A stretch of DNA of 64,000 bases, from contig NZ_QLMJ01000017.1 in assembly GCF_003259845.1 (NCBI RefSeq), positions 1-64,000 on the forward strand. Direction: 5' to 3'. Position numbers and translations under genes: made by a program. Of this stretch, positions 35,038 through 44,300 are shown piece after piece (positions within the stretch are counted from its first letter, which is position 1; each line of letters begins with the position of its first letter). This stretch comes from Actinoplanes lutulentus (GTDB lineage: Bacteria; Actinomycetota; Actinomycetes; Mycobacteriales; Micromonosporaceae). Below the pieces are notes generated by a model that saw only the letters and a program-made list of their open reading frames with translations, did no database searches and had not been told where the DNA came from.

Positions 35038-36032
35038 TGGCCCGGCCTCCGGTCGACGTCGAGGAGATGGCGGCGGGTGTCCGCGCCGGCACGCCGGCCT
35101 GGGTGGCCCGCGCCATCACCCTGGTCGAATCCACCCGCCGCGACCACCAGGTGCTGGCCCAGCAGCTGCTGGCACTGCTCACCCCGGACGCCGGCCGGTC
35201 ACACCGGATCGGGATCAGCGGTGTGCCCGGCGTCGGCAAGTCGACGTTCATCGACGCGCTCGGCAGCGACCTGACGGCTGCCGGTCATCGGGTTGCGGTG
35301 CTGGCCGTCGACCCGTCGTCGACGCGTACCCGAGGCAGCATCCTCGGCGACAAGACCCGGATGTCACGCCTCGCGGCGGACCCGGCCGCTTTCGTACGCC
35401 CGTCGCCCACCGCCGGCACCCTGGGCGGCGTCGCCAAGGCCACCCGCGAGGCCATCGTCGTCGTCGAGGCAGCCGGATACGACATCGTCATCGTGGAGAC
35501 GGTCGGCGTCGGCCAGTCCGAGACGGCGGTGGCCGACATGGTCGACTCATTCCTCTTGCTGGCCCTGGCCCGCACCGGCGACCAGCTCCAGGGCATCAAG
35601 AAGGGCATCCTGGAACTCGCCGACGTCATCACCATCAACAAAGCCGACGGCCCGCACGCCACCGAGGCGAAGAGCGCGGCCCGTGAGCTGTCCGGCGCGT
35701 TACGCCTGCTGCGCGGCGGCGAGTCATCCTGGGTGACGCCGGTCCTGACCTGCAGCGCGGTCGAAGGCACCGGCGTGAAGGACGTCTGGTCCCAGCTGAC
35801 CGCCCACCGCGAAAGCCTGGAGCCGGACAACGCCTTCGCCGCGAAGCGCCGCCGCCAGCAGGTCGGCTGGATGTGGGCGATGGCCCGCGAAACCATCCTG
35901 ACCCGCTTCGACACCAACCCAGCGGTCCGCACCACCGGCAAATCCGTCGAGCAACACATCCTCGACGGCTCCCTCACCCCCGCCCAGGCCGTCGACCAGC
36001 TACTCACCGCCTTCGACACCGACGACGCCTAG
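35037..36032 (+). CDS. meaB: MeaB/ArgK G3E GTPase, methylmalonyl-CoA mutase chaperone
   Basis: MeaB protects and reloads the mutase with adenosylcobalamin in a GTP-dependent way. Motifs: Walker A GVPGVGKSTF, LAVDPSS-TRTRGSILGDKTRM, ETVGVGQSE (switch region) and INKAD (base specificity), in 331 residues with a C-terminal dimerisation arm. ATG 35037 overlaps the mutB TGA. The order mutA-mutB-meaB is standard in actinomycetes. A hairpin at 36059-36078 closes the operon. Confidence 0.95.
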   Translation: MARPPVDVEEMAAGVRAGTPAWVARAITLVESTRRDHQVLAQQLLALLTPDAGRSHRIGISGVPGVGKSTFIDALGSDLTAAGHRVAVLAVDPSSTRTRGSILGDKTRMSRLAADPAAFVRPSPTAGTLGGVAKATREAIVVVEAAGYDIVIVETVGVGQSETAVADMVDSFLLLALARTGDQLQGIKKGILELADVITINKADGPHATEAKSAARELSGALRLLRGGESSWVTPVLTCSAVEGTGVKDVWSQLTAHRESLEPDNAFAAKRRRQQVGWMWAMARETILTRFDTNPAVRTTGKSVEQHILDGSLTPAQAVDQLLTAFDTDDA

Positions 36033-36058
36033 TTCGGTGCTACACCCCATGCTCGGGA

Positions 36059-36078
36059 GACGCCTTGGGCGAGGCGTC
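36059..36078 (+). terminator. short hairpin after meaB
   Basis: GACGCCT and AGGCGTC form a perfect 7-bp stem around TGGGCG, 27 bases after the meaB stop. A reasonable terminator candidate without a U-tract. Confidence 0.45.
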
Positions 36079-36137
36079 GATGAGTTTGGTGAGGCCGTGC
36101 GGTCTACCTCACGAAACCACTACCCGGGAGAAGCCTC

Positions 36138-36497
36138 ATGACCTCGATCCAGCCCATCGCCGGTACGCCCGACCTGCCCCGGCTCCGCGCCTTCTACGAG
36201 ACGGTGCTCGGTGCTACGCAGACCTTCCGCGTACCCGAGGACGGCCCTGAGTTCTATGTCGAGCTGCGGATCGGCGCGACCACTCTCGGGCTCGTGCACG
36301 AGGCTGACACCACGATCGGCGCGCCGGTGCGGATCATTCTCAGCGCCGACGTCGACGATGTCGACGCGCTGCTCCCCGCTGTCGAGGCGGCCGGTGGCAC
36401 GGTGCCGGGACAACCCCACGACATGCCGTGGGGGCAGCGCGTCGCGCACGTTCTCGACCCCGACGGCAACATGCTCAACCTGACCAAATGGCTCTAG
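36138..36497 (+). CDS. glyoxalase/VOC superfamily protein
   Basis: A 119-residue single VOC-domain protein: DLPRLRAFYETVLGA, FYVELRIGATTLGLVH, and the closing DPDGNMLNLTKW with a metal-type Glu/Asn region. VOC proteins include lyases, dioxygenases and antibiotic-binding proteins. This one does not resemble methylmalonyl-CoA epimerase despite lying next to the mutase operon, so the substrate is unknown. ATG 36138 follows GGGAGAAGC. Its end overlaps the convergent DUF4937-like gene by four bases. Confidence 0.8.
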   Translation: MTSIQPIAGTPDLPRLRAFYETVLGATQTFRVPEDGPEFYVELRIGATTLGLVHEADTTIGAPVRIILSADVDDVDALLPAVEAAGGTVPGQPHDMPWGQRVAHVLDPDGNMLNLTKWL

Positions 36498-37114
36498 ATC
36501 TCGGGCACCGGCCGGCCACTGACGGTCCAGGCCGGCTCCAGGGTGATCACGTCGCCGGTGATGCCGGCGAGGTCGGTGGTCAGCGCCGCTCGATCGCGCA
36601 GAGCGCCGAAGTGTTCGTCGAGGTAGTGCTGGTGGTTGGCGGGTGTTCGCCACGCTGACAGGACCAGGAACTCGGTGTCGCCGCTCTGCGCGACCACACC
36701 GCCGCACATGCCGGACACCGCGGTCATGCCCGGATTCCAAACCTCTATCTGCGTACGCACGAAGTGGTCTTGACGGCCTGGGCGCACCTGGCAGTGGGCA
36801 AGTCGCACCAGGGCGACCGCCGTCAGGTCGGCGGGGAAGCCGCCGCCGATGTCGAGCCGGTGGTCGAAGACGCGGGCGCGCACCTGGTCAAACGTGCCGG
36901 ACTGGGTGGCCGCGATGCGGTCGTGGTCGCGTTCCATGAATGCCCGGTAGCGGTCGGGGTCGCTCCAGAATCCGAAGATCTGCGCGGTGCCGGTGCCCCA
37001 GCCGCCGGCCTGGCCCCGAAATCCTGGAACGCCCTGAAGCTCGGCCCAGGCCTGCTGGCCCTGATCGAAAGCCGCCCTGTCCGATGCCCAGCAGGTGATC
37101 CATTTGACGAGCAT
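36494..37114 (-). CDS. DUF4937/YdbC-like protein with C-terminal ABM-type half
   Basis: The 206-residue protein opens with MLVKWITCWASDRAAFDQGQQAW and GWGTGTAQIFGFW, as in YdbC/DUF4937 proteins of streptomycetes. The second half (FLVLSAWRTPANHQHYLDEHFGALRDRA) resembles an antibiotic-biosynthesis-monooxygenase-like dimeric alpha/beta barrel. The biochemical role is unknown; such folds can act on small aromatic or haem-like ligands. It lies 25 bases after the GAF-HATPase gene and may be co-transcribed with it. Confidence 0.65.
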   Translation of the reverse strand: MLVKWITCWASDRAAFDQGQQAWAELQGVPGFRGQAGGWGTGTAQIFGFWSDPDRYRAFMERDHDRIAATQSGTFDQVRARVFDHRLDIGGGFPADLTAVALVRLAHCQVRPGRQDHFVRTQIEVWNPGMTAVSGMCGGVVAQSGDTEFLVLSAWRTPANHQHYLDEHFGALRDRAALTTDLAGITGDVITLEPAWTVSGRPVPEI

Positions 37115-37139
37115 GGATCGACCATATCCAGTGCCGTCC

Positions 37140-38150
37140 TCACGACCCGAGCGCGTGGCTGAGCCGCAGGCGGGTGCCGGTGCCGTCGGTGGTGATGTCC
37201 AGGCTGGTGCAGGCCTGGTCGATGAGTTCGAGGCCGGTCGGGTGACGCTGCCGGTTTCGGGACCGCGGCGGGTCGGTGGCGCCGCTGCTGGACCGCAGGG
37301 TGGTGCCGATGCCGGGGCCGTGGTCGCTCACCTCGCACCAGAGCCGGCCGCCGCGCTGCCACAGCAGCAACTGGCCACGTCCGCCGCCGTGGTGGACGAC
37401 GTTGATCATCGCCTCGTGCACCGCCAGCACCAATCGGTGAGCGTCCTGACCGGCCAGGCCGTGCACGATGCCGATGGTGTGAATCCGCCGGCGCAACCCG
37501 GGCAGCGCGCCGCCGTCGAACCAGCGGACCAGCGGTAACGCGGCGGTCCAGTCACGTACGAGGTCCGCCGGACCGGCGGCGGTCATGGCGGCCTGGCCCA
37601 TCCGGGCTCGGGCGAACGCTCCGCTCCAGTCCAGGCCGTGCCGTTCCAGGGTGAGCAGTTCGGCGGCCGCGCCGGTGAACGCCGCCGCGACGTCCTGGTC
37701 AGCGGCGGGCAACTCCCCCGGGGTGCGCCGGTACAGGTCGACGGCGCCGTCGTACCGAACCCCGCCGGCGTGCAGCGGCAGCGCGAACACCGCTCGCGCG
37801 CCCGCGTCCAGGGCGGCGGGGGTGAACCGCGGCCACCGTGCCCGCCACGACGGGTCGTTCAGATCGGCGGCATGAACCGGCTGGCGGGTCGCGGTGGCGT
37901 CGCGGCACGGACCGTCGCCGAGCGTTTCCTGCGCGGATTCGAGCCGCGCGCTGGCCCGGTCACTGCTGAACCGGGTCAGCAGAGTCGCGTTGCCGGGCTG
38001 AGAGGCGAGGAGCGGGCCTGCTGTCAGCGGGCCCGCCGAGACGCCGATCCCGGTGATGCCCGGCATCAACGCGGTGCCCGCCCGGCACAACTCGACCAGG
38101 TCCGGGCCGTAGGCGCCGATCAGATCCCAAACGACGCTCGGCTGTTTCAT
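37140..38150 (-). CDS. GAF domain protein with RsbW-like HATPase domain
   Basis: The N-terminal half is a GAF sensor (LVELCRAGTALMPGITGIGVSAG, LGDGPCRDATATRQPVHAADL, VFALPLHAGG). The C-terminal half is a Bergerat-fold ATPase of the anti-sigma type (LVLAVHEAMINVVHHGGG as N-box, VSDHGPGIGT as G1-box, PTGLELIDQACTSLDITTDGTGTRLRL). No His phosphoacceptor domain lies between, so it should act like RsbW-type serine kinases or a partner-switching regulator. ATG 38150 is preceded by AGGGAG; longer frames lack a good ribosome site. Could interact with STAS/SpoIIE proteins such as those at 54-56.5 kb. Confidence 0.8.
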   Translation of the reverse strand: MKQPSVVWDLIGAYGPDLVELCRAGTALMPGITGIGVSAGPLTAGPLLASQPGNATLLTRFSSDRASARLESAQETLGDGPCRDATATRQPVHAADLNDPSWRARWPRFTPAALDAGARAVFALPLHAGGVRYDGAVDLYRRTPGELPAADQDVAAAFTGAAAELLTLERHGLDWSGAFARARMGQAAMTAAGPADLVRDWTAALPLVRWFDGGALPGLRRRIHTIGIVHGLAGQDAHRLVLAVHEAMINVVHHGGGRGQLLLWQRGGRLWCEVSDHGPGIGTTLRSSSGATDPPRSRNRQRHPTGLELIDQACTSLDITTDGTGTRLRLSHALGS

Positions 38151-38365
38151 CGGTGGTGCTCCCTGGACCGGCATCACGAAGAAGCTGAATGCGCCACCAG
38201 GGACCGGAGCAGCGAAAACGCTGTGATGTCGACTATAGGCCGTTTCCGCACGCTTGAGCGGTTCGCTCCCGCACCCTTCCGGGTACGCCGGTATCACCTC
38301 TTCACCTATCGGCGATGACGAGTATCCTCGGGCGAGCCGGATCTGCTCGTCCCCGAGGAGAGCGC

Positions 38366-39505
38366 GTGAAATTCCAGGTCCTAGACATCCTGCCGAACCT
38401 GACGAACCCGGTGACCGGCCGCGAGGTCCGGCCCGACGAGCGGTTCTCCCAGGCCCTGACCTCGGCCCGGTACGCCGAGGAGTTCGGTTTCGACGCTGTC
38501 GCCATCGGCGAGCGGCACGCCGGAGCGTTCCTGTCCAGCGGCGTCGGTGTGCTGCTCGGCGCGGTCGCCGCCACCACCAGCCGGGTCCGGATCATGACCG
38601 GGGTCTCGGTCCTGTCGATCCACGATCCGCTGCGGGTCGCCGAGGATTACGCCACGGTCGATCAGCTCTCCCGCGGCCGCCTCGAACTGGTGATCGGCAA
38701 GGGCAACGAGCTGCGCCAACTGCCGATGTTCGGCATCACCAACGGCGACCAGTGGGACGCCCTAGCCGAGAAGTACGAGCTGCTGCGCCGGCTGTGGCGC
38801 GAGGAGAACGTCACCTGGCAGGGCCGTTTCCGGGACCCGCTGACCGAGGTCACCAGCCTGCCCCGGCCGTACGCCGGCGCCCCACGCGTCTGGCACGGCT
38901 CGGCGACCACACGGACCTCGGCGGAGCTCGCCGCGACCTGGGGTGACCCGCTCTTCTCGGCCAACGCGATCCAGCCCCGCGACAACTACACCGTTCTCAT
39001 CGACCACTACCGGCAGCAGTACGCCGGACACGGTCACGATCCGCGCTTGGCGTACGTCGGCGCGGGCGCCGGATTCCTGTTCCTCGCCGACACCACCCAG
39101 CAGGCCCGGGAGGCGTTCGGCCCGACCTACGAGAAGATCGTCGCGTACTTCAACCAGCCCGGGAACCACACACCCGGCAACGCGATGACCTTCGCGACCA
39201 TCGACGACGCCATCGCCCACGGGCCGGTCCTGGTCGGCTCGCCGCAGCAGATCGCCGAGAAGATCCTCTGGTTCCACGAGGCGTACGGCCACGACCTGCA
39301 GTCGTTCAGCCTGCCCACGATGATCCCGCACGAGCAGCAGCTGGCGATGCTCGAAAGACTCGCCGCCGAGGTGCTCCCGGTCGTCCGCAAAGCCGCGCCG
39401 ACCACCCTGTGGAGCGACCAGGACCCGTACGGCGGCCGCCCGGCCGCCCACGGCCGCACCACCCCGGACGCGGCCGCCGAGATCGAGAAGGCCAGGACCC
39501 GATGA
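38366..39505 (+). CDS. LLM class F420/flavin-dependent oxidoreductase
   Basis: A luciferase-like monooxygenase-family barrel of about 379 residues: FGFDAVAIGERHAGAF, VRIMTGVSVLSIHDPLRVAEDYATVDQLSRGRLELVIGKGNE, and a C-terminal SPQQIAEKILWFHEAYG. Actinomycete members use F420 or FMN to oxidise or reduce small organic substrates. GTG 38366 has GAGGAG five bases upstream. The stop overlaps the start of a second LLM gene (ATGA), so the two probably act together. Confidence 0.9.
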   Translation: MKFQVLDILPNLTNPVTGREVRPDERFSQALTSARYAEEFGFDAVAIGERHAGAFLSSGVGVLLGAVAATTSRVRIMTGVSVLSIHDPLRVAEDYATVDQLSRGRLELVIGKGNELRQLPMFGITNGDQWDALAEKYELLRRLWREENVTWQGRFRDPLTEVTSLPRPYAGAPRVWHGSATTRTSAELAATWGDPLFSANAIQPRDNYTVLIDHYRQQYAGHGHDPRLAYVGAGAGFLFLADTTQQAREAFGPTYEKIVAYFNQPGNHTPGNAMTFATIDDAIAHGPVLVGSPQQIAEKILWFHEAYGHDLQSFSLPTMIPHEQQLAMLERLAAEVLPVVRKAAPTTLWSDQDPYGGRPAAHGRTTPDAAAEIEKARTR

Positions 39506-40326
39506 AGTTCGGTCTGTACGGCCTGCACCGCGACCGCAACGTGGCGCCCGACGTCCTGGCCCGGCGGGCAGCGCTGGCCGAGCAGTCCGGTTTCGAGTCG
39601 CTCTGGGTCGGCGACCACATCGCGCTGCCGCCCGGTGAGGGCAACCCGCCCCGCCTGGAGGCGTTGATCGCCCTGACCTACCTGGCCGCCGTGACCAGCC
39701 GGATCCGCCTCGGCGTCGGGCTGATCGTGCTCCCGCAACGCCAGCCGGTGCTGCTCGCCAAACAGCTCACCTCCCTGGACGTGCTGTCCGGCGGCCGGCT
39801 GACCGTCGCCGTCGGCGCGGGCTACGTCGAACCGGAACTGCACGCCATGGGCGTCGCACTGTCCGAACGCGGTGCCCGGACCGACGAATACCTGGCGGCG
39901 ATGCACGCCCTGTGGACCGCCGAGCCCGCGTTCACCGGCCGGTTCGCCTCCTACGCCGGTGTCGTGCAGCATCCGTCGCCGGTCCAGTCACCGCACCCGC
40001 CGATCCTGGTCGGCGGCCACTCCCGCGCGGCCTACCGCAGAGCGGCCCGGACCGCGAACGGCTGGTACGGGTGGGGCCTGGACCCCGACGAGACCGCACA
40101 GGCGCAGCGCACCCTGGCCGAGGCCACCCGCACCGAGCAGCGACCGGCCGCGCTCGGCGAACTGGAGATCACCCTGACACCGACCGGCCTCCCCGACCTC
40201 GACACCGCCCGCCGATATGCCGACACGGGCGTCGACCGGCTCATCATCGAGCTGGAGGGCGTCCCCGACGACCGCGTCGACGACCTGATCACCACGATCG
40301 GCGAAACCCTGATCGGCCGGCTCTGA
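39502..40326 (+). CDS. LLM class F420-dependent oxidoreductase
   Basis: A 274-residue luciferase-like protein: SGFESLWVGDHIALPPG, RIRLGVGLIVLPQRQPVLLAKQLTSLDVLSGGRLTVAVGAGYVEPEL, HPPILVGGHS, and a C-terminal barrel half with the VDRLIIELEGV strand. It fits the short F420-dependent LLM group (TIGR03619-like, from memory). It starts inside the stop of the preceding LLM gene. The substrate is unknown; the coupled pair suggests a two-step or heteromeric conversion. Confidence 0.9.
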   Translation: MKFGLYGLHRDRNVAPDVLARRAALAEQSGFESLWVGDHIALPPGEGNPPRLEALIALTYLAAVTSRIRLGVGLIVLPQRQPVLLAKQLTSLDVLSGGRLTVAVGAGYVEPELHAMGVALSERGARTDEYLAAMHALWTAEPAFTGRFASYAGVVQHPSPVQSPHPPILVGGHSRAAYRRAARTANGWYGWGLDPDETAQAQRTLAEATRTEQRPAALGELEITLTPTGLPDLDTARRYADTGVDRLIIELEGVPDDRVDDLITTIGETLIGRL

Positions 40327-40349
40327 CGGTTTCCGTACAGACTGTGCTC

Positions 40350-40679
40350 ATGACGAGCGAGGGAACGGTACGAGCCTTCAACGCCGACGAGGGCTGGGGC
40401 ATCATCGATGGTCCCGACGTGCCGGGCGGCTGCTGGGTGTCCTTCTCCGCCATCGTCATGGACGGTTATCGCGAGCTGACGCCGGGACAGCGGGTCAGCT
40501 TCCGAGCGGAGCCCGCCGACCAGGACGGCTTCGCCTATCGGGCGCTGAAGGTCTGGGCAGGCAGCACCGAACCAGCCGACGAGGCAGCCACCGAGAACAG
40601 GTCGGTCGCCTACCGCAGCACGCTGACATTGACCTTCGATCCGCCTCGCCCGGATGGCCCGGCAAGCGCGCAGACGTAG
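40350..40679 (+). CDS. cold-shock-domain protein with C-terminal extension
   Basis: A 109-residue protein beginning with a cold-shock domain: GTVRAFNADEGWGIIDG (RNP1-like, with Trp-Gly-Ile for the usual Phe-Gly-Phe), GGCWVSFSAIVMDGYRELTPGQRVSFRAE and FAYRALKVW. It would bind single-stranded nucleic acid, although two RNP1 aromatics are replaced. The tail of about 35 residues is proline- and acid-rich and unique. ATG 40350 is 23 bases after the LLM operon, so it may share its transcript. A repeat hairpin follows. Confidence 0.75.
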   Translation: MTSEGTVRAFNADEGWGIIDGPDVPGGCWVSFSAIVMDGYRELTPGQRVSFRAEPADQDGFAYRALKVWAGSTEPADEAATENRSVAYRSTLTLTFDPPRPDGPASAQT

Positions 40680-40710
40680 GCATCGCCCGGGTCGTACACC
40701 TCGAAATCGC

Positions 40711-40754
40711 GCCACACCCGTCGTGGGTGTGGCCACACCCGCAACGGGTGTGGC
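40711..40754. repeat. palindromic repeat element, copy A (double hairpin)
   Basis: CCACACCC and GGGTGTGG occur twice in tandem, making two perfect 8-bp hairpins (40712-40732 and 40733-40753), or one outer stem GCCACACCC/GGGTGTGGC. It lies between convergent genes (cold-shock protein and MmcQ-like). The 38-base core 40714-40751 matches 53634-53671 at 31 positions. Probably a dispersed REP-like element doubling as a bidirectional terminator. Confidence 0.7.
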
Positions 40755-40796
40755 ACACAAGTCGCACACATGCCCCGGGCCGGGCACGGCCCCACC

Positions 40797-41201
40797 TCAG
40801 GAGGCTGCGGAGCGGGCGTCGAGCGCGGCGATCCGGCGTGGACCGGCCGTGCGGCGGTAACTGGCGCCGAGCAGCTCGGCGATCTCCTGCCAGTCGCTGT
40901 CCTCGGTCAGGTCCACGCCCACCCAGCCGGAAACGCCGAGGTACGCCGGCACGAAACACCGCTCGTCGCCCAGCAGTGCCTCCCGTTCGTCCGGGTCGGG
41001 CAGCACCATGACCGACTGCTCGTGCTGGCGATAGACGCCGTCGACCTTCACCGACCCGCCGTAATAGGCGAAGACCTTGGTGGTGAAGAACGCCGGACGC
41101 CCGTGCGAAACCTTCTCGGCCGCGTCGGGGAGGGCCAGCGCGAGCACGCGTACCCGGCCCAGGAGCGGATCTGCCTCATCGAACATCCTCGGATGCGCCA
41201 C
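40797..41201 (-). CDS. MmcQ/YjbR family protein
   Basis: About 134 residues of the MmcQ/YjbR fold: PDAAEKVSHGRPAFFTTKVFAYYGG, MVLPDPDEREALLGDERCFVPAYLGVSGWVGVDL, DWQEIAELLGASYR. The fold resembles CyaY-like DNA-binding domains; cellular function is unclear. I take GTG 41201 (MAHPRMFDEADPLLG), the usual beginning of close relatives. Longer in-frame starts at 41231 and 41327 and a shorter ATG at 41186 are possible. Divergent from the large sensor gene. Confidence 0.8.
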   Translation of the reverse strand: MAHPRMFDEADPLLGRVRVLALALPDAAEKVSHGRPAFFTTKVFAYYGGSVKVDGVYRQHEQSVMVLPDPDEREALLGDERCFVPAYLGVSGWVGVDLTEDSDWQEIAELLGASYRRTAGPRRIAALDARSAAS

Positions 41202-41311
41202 ACCCCATGCTATGCGCAACTCCGCGCTCATTCCCGGCCCATCCGCGCCGATAGGACCACTACAGGGACGGCACAGCAGCAAACGGCGTTGCGGGATCGA
41301 TGGGATGAGCC

Positions 41312-44300
41312 GTGAACATTCGCTCACGGGTGAGACGCACCCTCGGTTTCGCTGCTCTGTATCTGGCCGCCACCTATGCCGGCCGGCTCACCGTCATGGA
41401 CGACACCAACCTGAGCCTGGTGTGGCCGGCCGCGGGCGTCTCGGCGGTGTGGTTCCTGGCCCAGTGGTCGTCGCCGTGGCGGATCCTCGACGTCATCGCG
41501 CTCAGCGCGGTGACCGTGTTCGTGAACGTGGCGACCGGCGCGCCCCTCGTGCTCGCCGAATGGTTCGTGGTGGCGAACCTGGCGCAGGCCTGGCTGTTCG
41601 TCTACCTGTTCCGCCGATGGCTGCCGCATCTCTGGGGCGGCGGCGGTGACCGTCCGCTGGCCCGGCTCAGTGACCTGTGGCCCCTCGCGGCGGCGGCGTT
41701 TCTGAGCACGGCCTGCGGTGCGCTGATCGGGCCGACCGGGGTCTGGGTGATCAACGGCGACTACTCCTGGCCGGCGACGGCGGTCTGGCTCACCCGCAAC
41801 ACCGTCAGCATCCTGCTGATCGGCGCCACCGGCCTGCGCCTGGGCCATCTGGTACGCGTACGCCTGCCCCAGCTGTCCCGCGCGGACCTGCACGCGGCCT
41901 GGTCGACGGTGAGCGCCCCGCGCCGGCTGGAGTACGTGGCCGTGCTGGTCCTGTCGGCCGGCGCCTACTTCGCCGTGTTCGGGGTGAACACGTCCCTGCC
42001 GCTGGCGTTCACGGTGATCGCGATGACCGTCTGGGCGGGTTCGCGGCTGCACACCGCCTTCGTGGTGGTGCACGATCTGCTGTTCGGCTCGGTCGCCGTG
42101 CTGTTCACCCTCAACGGGTACGGCGTGTTCGCCCAGATCGAGTCGCATGCCGCCCGGGCCCTGGTCGCGCAGGTGTTCGTCGGCATGATCGCCGTGGTGG
42201 GCCTGGCCCTGGCGCTGGGCCGCGACGAACGGATCGCCCTGGTCAGCGACCTGCTTACCGCACAGCAGGCCGCGATCGGCCAGGCCAAGCTGATGAACAC
42301 CATCGTCGACTCGCTGAGCGAAGGGCTCACCGTGGTCGACGAACAGGGTCGCCTGCTGCTGCGCAACCCCGCCGTGCGTCACCTGCTGGGCGGGATGACC
42401 AGCGCCTCCGGTGAGGTGGCGCAGCCGGACTACTACGGGCTGTTCCATCCGGACGGCTCGCCGGTGCACCCCGACGAGATGCCGCACCGGCTCGCCCTGA
42501 CCGGGCGCGAGATCCGCGGCATCGACATCCTGGTCCGCAACCCCGGTGTGCCGGACGGCCGTATCCTCAGCGTCAGCTCCCGGACCCTGCCCGTCGACAA
42601 GGACGGCGCCCGCCGCGCGGTGACCGTCTTCCACGACGTCACCGCCGAGCGCCGCCATCGCGGGGAGCTGGCCTCGTTCGCCGGGGTGGTCGCCCACGAC
42701 CTGCTCAACCCGCTGAGCACGGTCGAGGGCTGGACCGAGGCCCTGGCGGACACGTTCGCCGAATCCGATCATCCCGACGCCGCCGAGGCCCGCGACGGGC
42801 TGGCCCGCATCGACCGGGCCGCGGTCCGGATGCGGAACCTGATCAGGGACCTGCTGGCGTACACCACCGCCCGTGACGCCACCGTGGCCTTCGCGCCGAT
42901 CAACCTGCGCGAGATCGCGGAGGACATCGCCACCGGCCGCATCGACCAGGCCGAGAGCACCGGCAAACCCGCGCCGATCTTTGCGATCGACGAACTGCAT
43001 CAGGTGTACGCCGATGCGGTCCTGCTCCGGCAGCTGCTCGACAACCTGATCAGCAATGCCGTGAAGTACACCGCGCCCGGTGTCACCCCGGCGCTGCGCA
43101 TCCACACCGAGCTCGCCGACGGCATGGTCACGGTGATCATCGACGACAACGGCATCGGGATCCCGGCGGGTCAGCACGGCCGGATCTTCGACAACTTCCA
43201 CCGGGCGCACCCCGGCGCCGCGTACACGGGAACGGGTTTGGGTCTCGGCATCTGCAAACGCATCGTGGAGCGGCACGGCGGCACCATCGCCGCGGCCGAC
43301 AATCCGAGCGGTGCGGGATCGCGGTTCACGTTCACCCTGCCGGCGGATGCGCGCAAGGCGCCGGTGGCCGGTTCCGACGAGCGTCCGCCGGCCGCCGATG
43401 CCGAACCGCGGGCGGAAGCGACACCGCGGCCCGAACCCGCGGCGGACGCCGGTACGGCCGCACCGCTGCCACCCGCCGCGGCTTTCGAGCACGCCGCCCT
43501 GCTGGTCCTGGAGTACCTGCACGAGCAGATCCCCCTGGCTTTCTGGTCGGTCACCCGGGTGGAGAACGGCAGGCAGACCTACCTGTACCTCGACGCCGAC
43601 AACGGGTACGGGCTACGGCAGGGCCAGAGCCATGCCTGGGAAGACAGCTTCTGCGTGCACATGGCCGCCGGAAGCGCGCCGGCGGTCGCCCGCGACGCCC
43701 AGGCCGTCCCGCTGTACGCGAATGCCGGTGTCAACAGCACCTTGGAGATCGGCACCTACGCGGGCGCCGCCATCACCGAGCCGGATGGTTCGCTGTTCGG
43801 CGCGATCTGCGGGCTCGATCCGCGTACCCACACCGGTGACCTGCGGATGGCGCACGCGGAGCCGCTGCTCGCCCTGCTGGGCCGGTTGCTCACCGGCGCG
43901 CTGGCGTCGGACCGCGCGCAGAACCGGTCCACCAACGCGCTGTTGCGCGAGCAGCTCAGCGCCGACACCGACGTGCTGACCGGGCTGCCGAACCGGCGCG
44001 CCTGGGAGCGCGGGATCGCCGAGTGGCAGGCCCACTACCAGCGGCTCGCCGACCCGACCGTGATCGTGATGATCGACCTCGACCGGTTGAAGACGATCAA
44101 CGACACCCTCGGTCACGCGGCCGGCGACACCTACCTGCAGGCCGCGGCCGGCGCCGCGCGAAGCGTCATCCGCGACACCGACCTGATCGCCCGCCTCGGC
44201 GGTGACGAGTTCGGCCTGCTGCTGGCCCACTGCGACCGGGCCAGCGCCGACGCCGTCACCACCCGGCTGCATCTCGAACTCGCGGCCGCCGGCGTGACCG

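Noticed and set aside
36138..36497. VOC protein as methylmalonyl-CoA epimerase
   Set aside because: It lacks the epimerase pattern, is shorter, and is separated from meaB by a hairpin.
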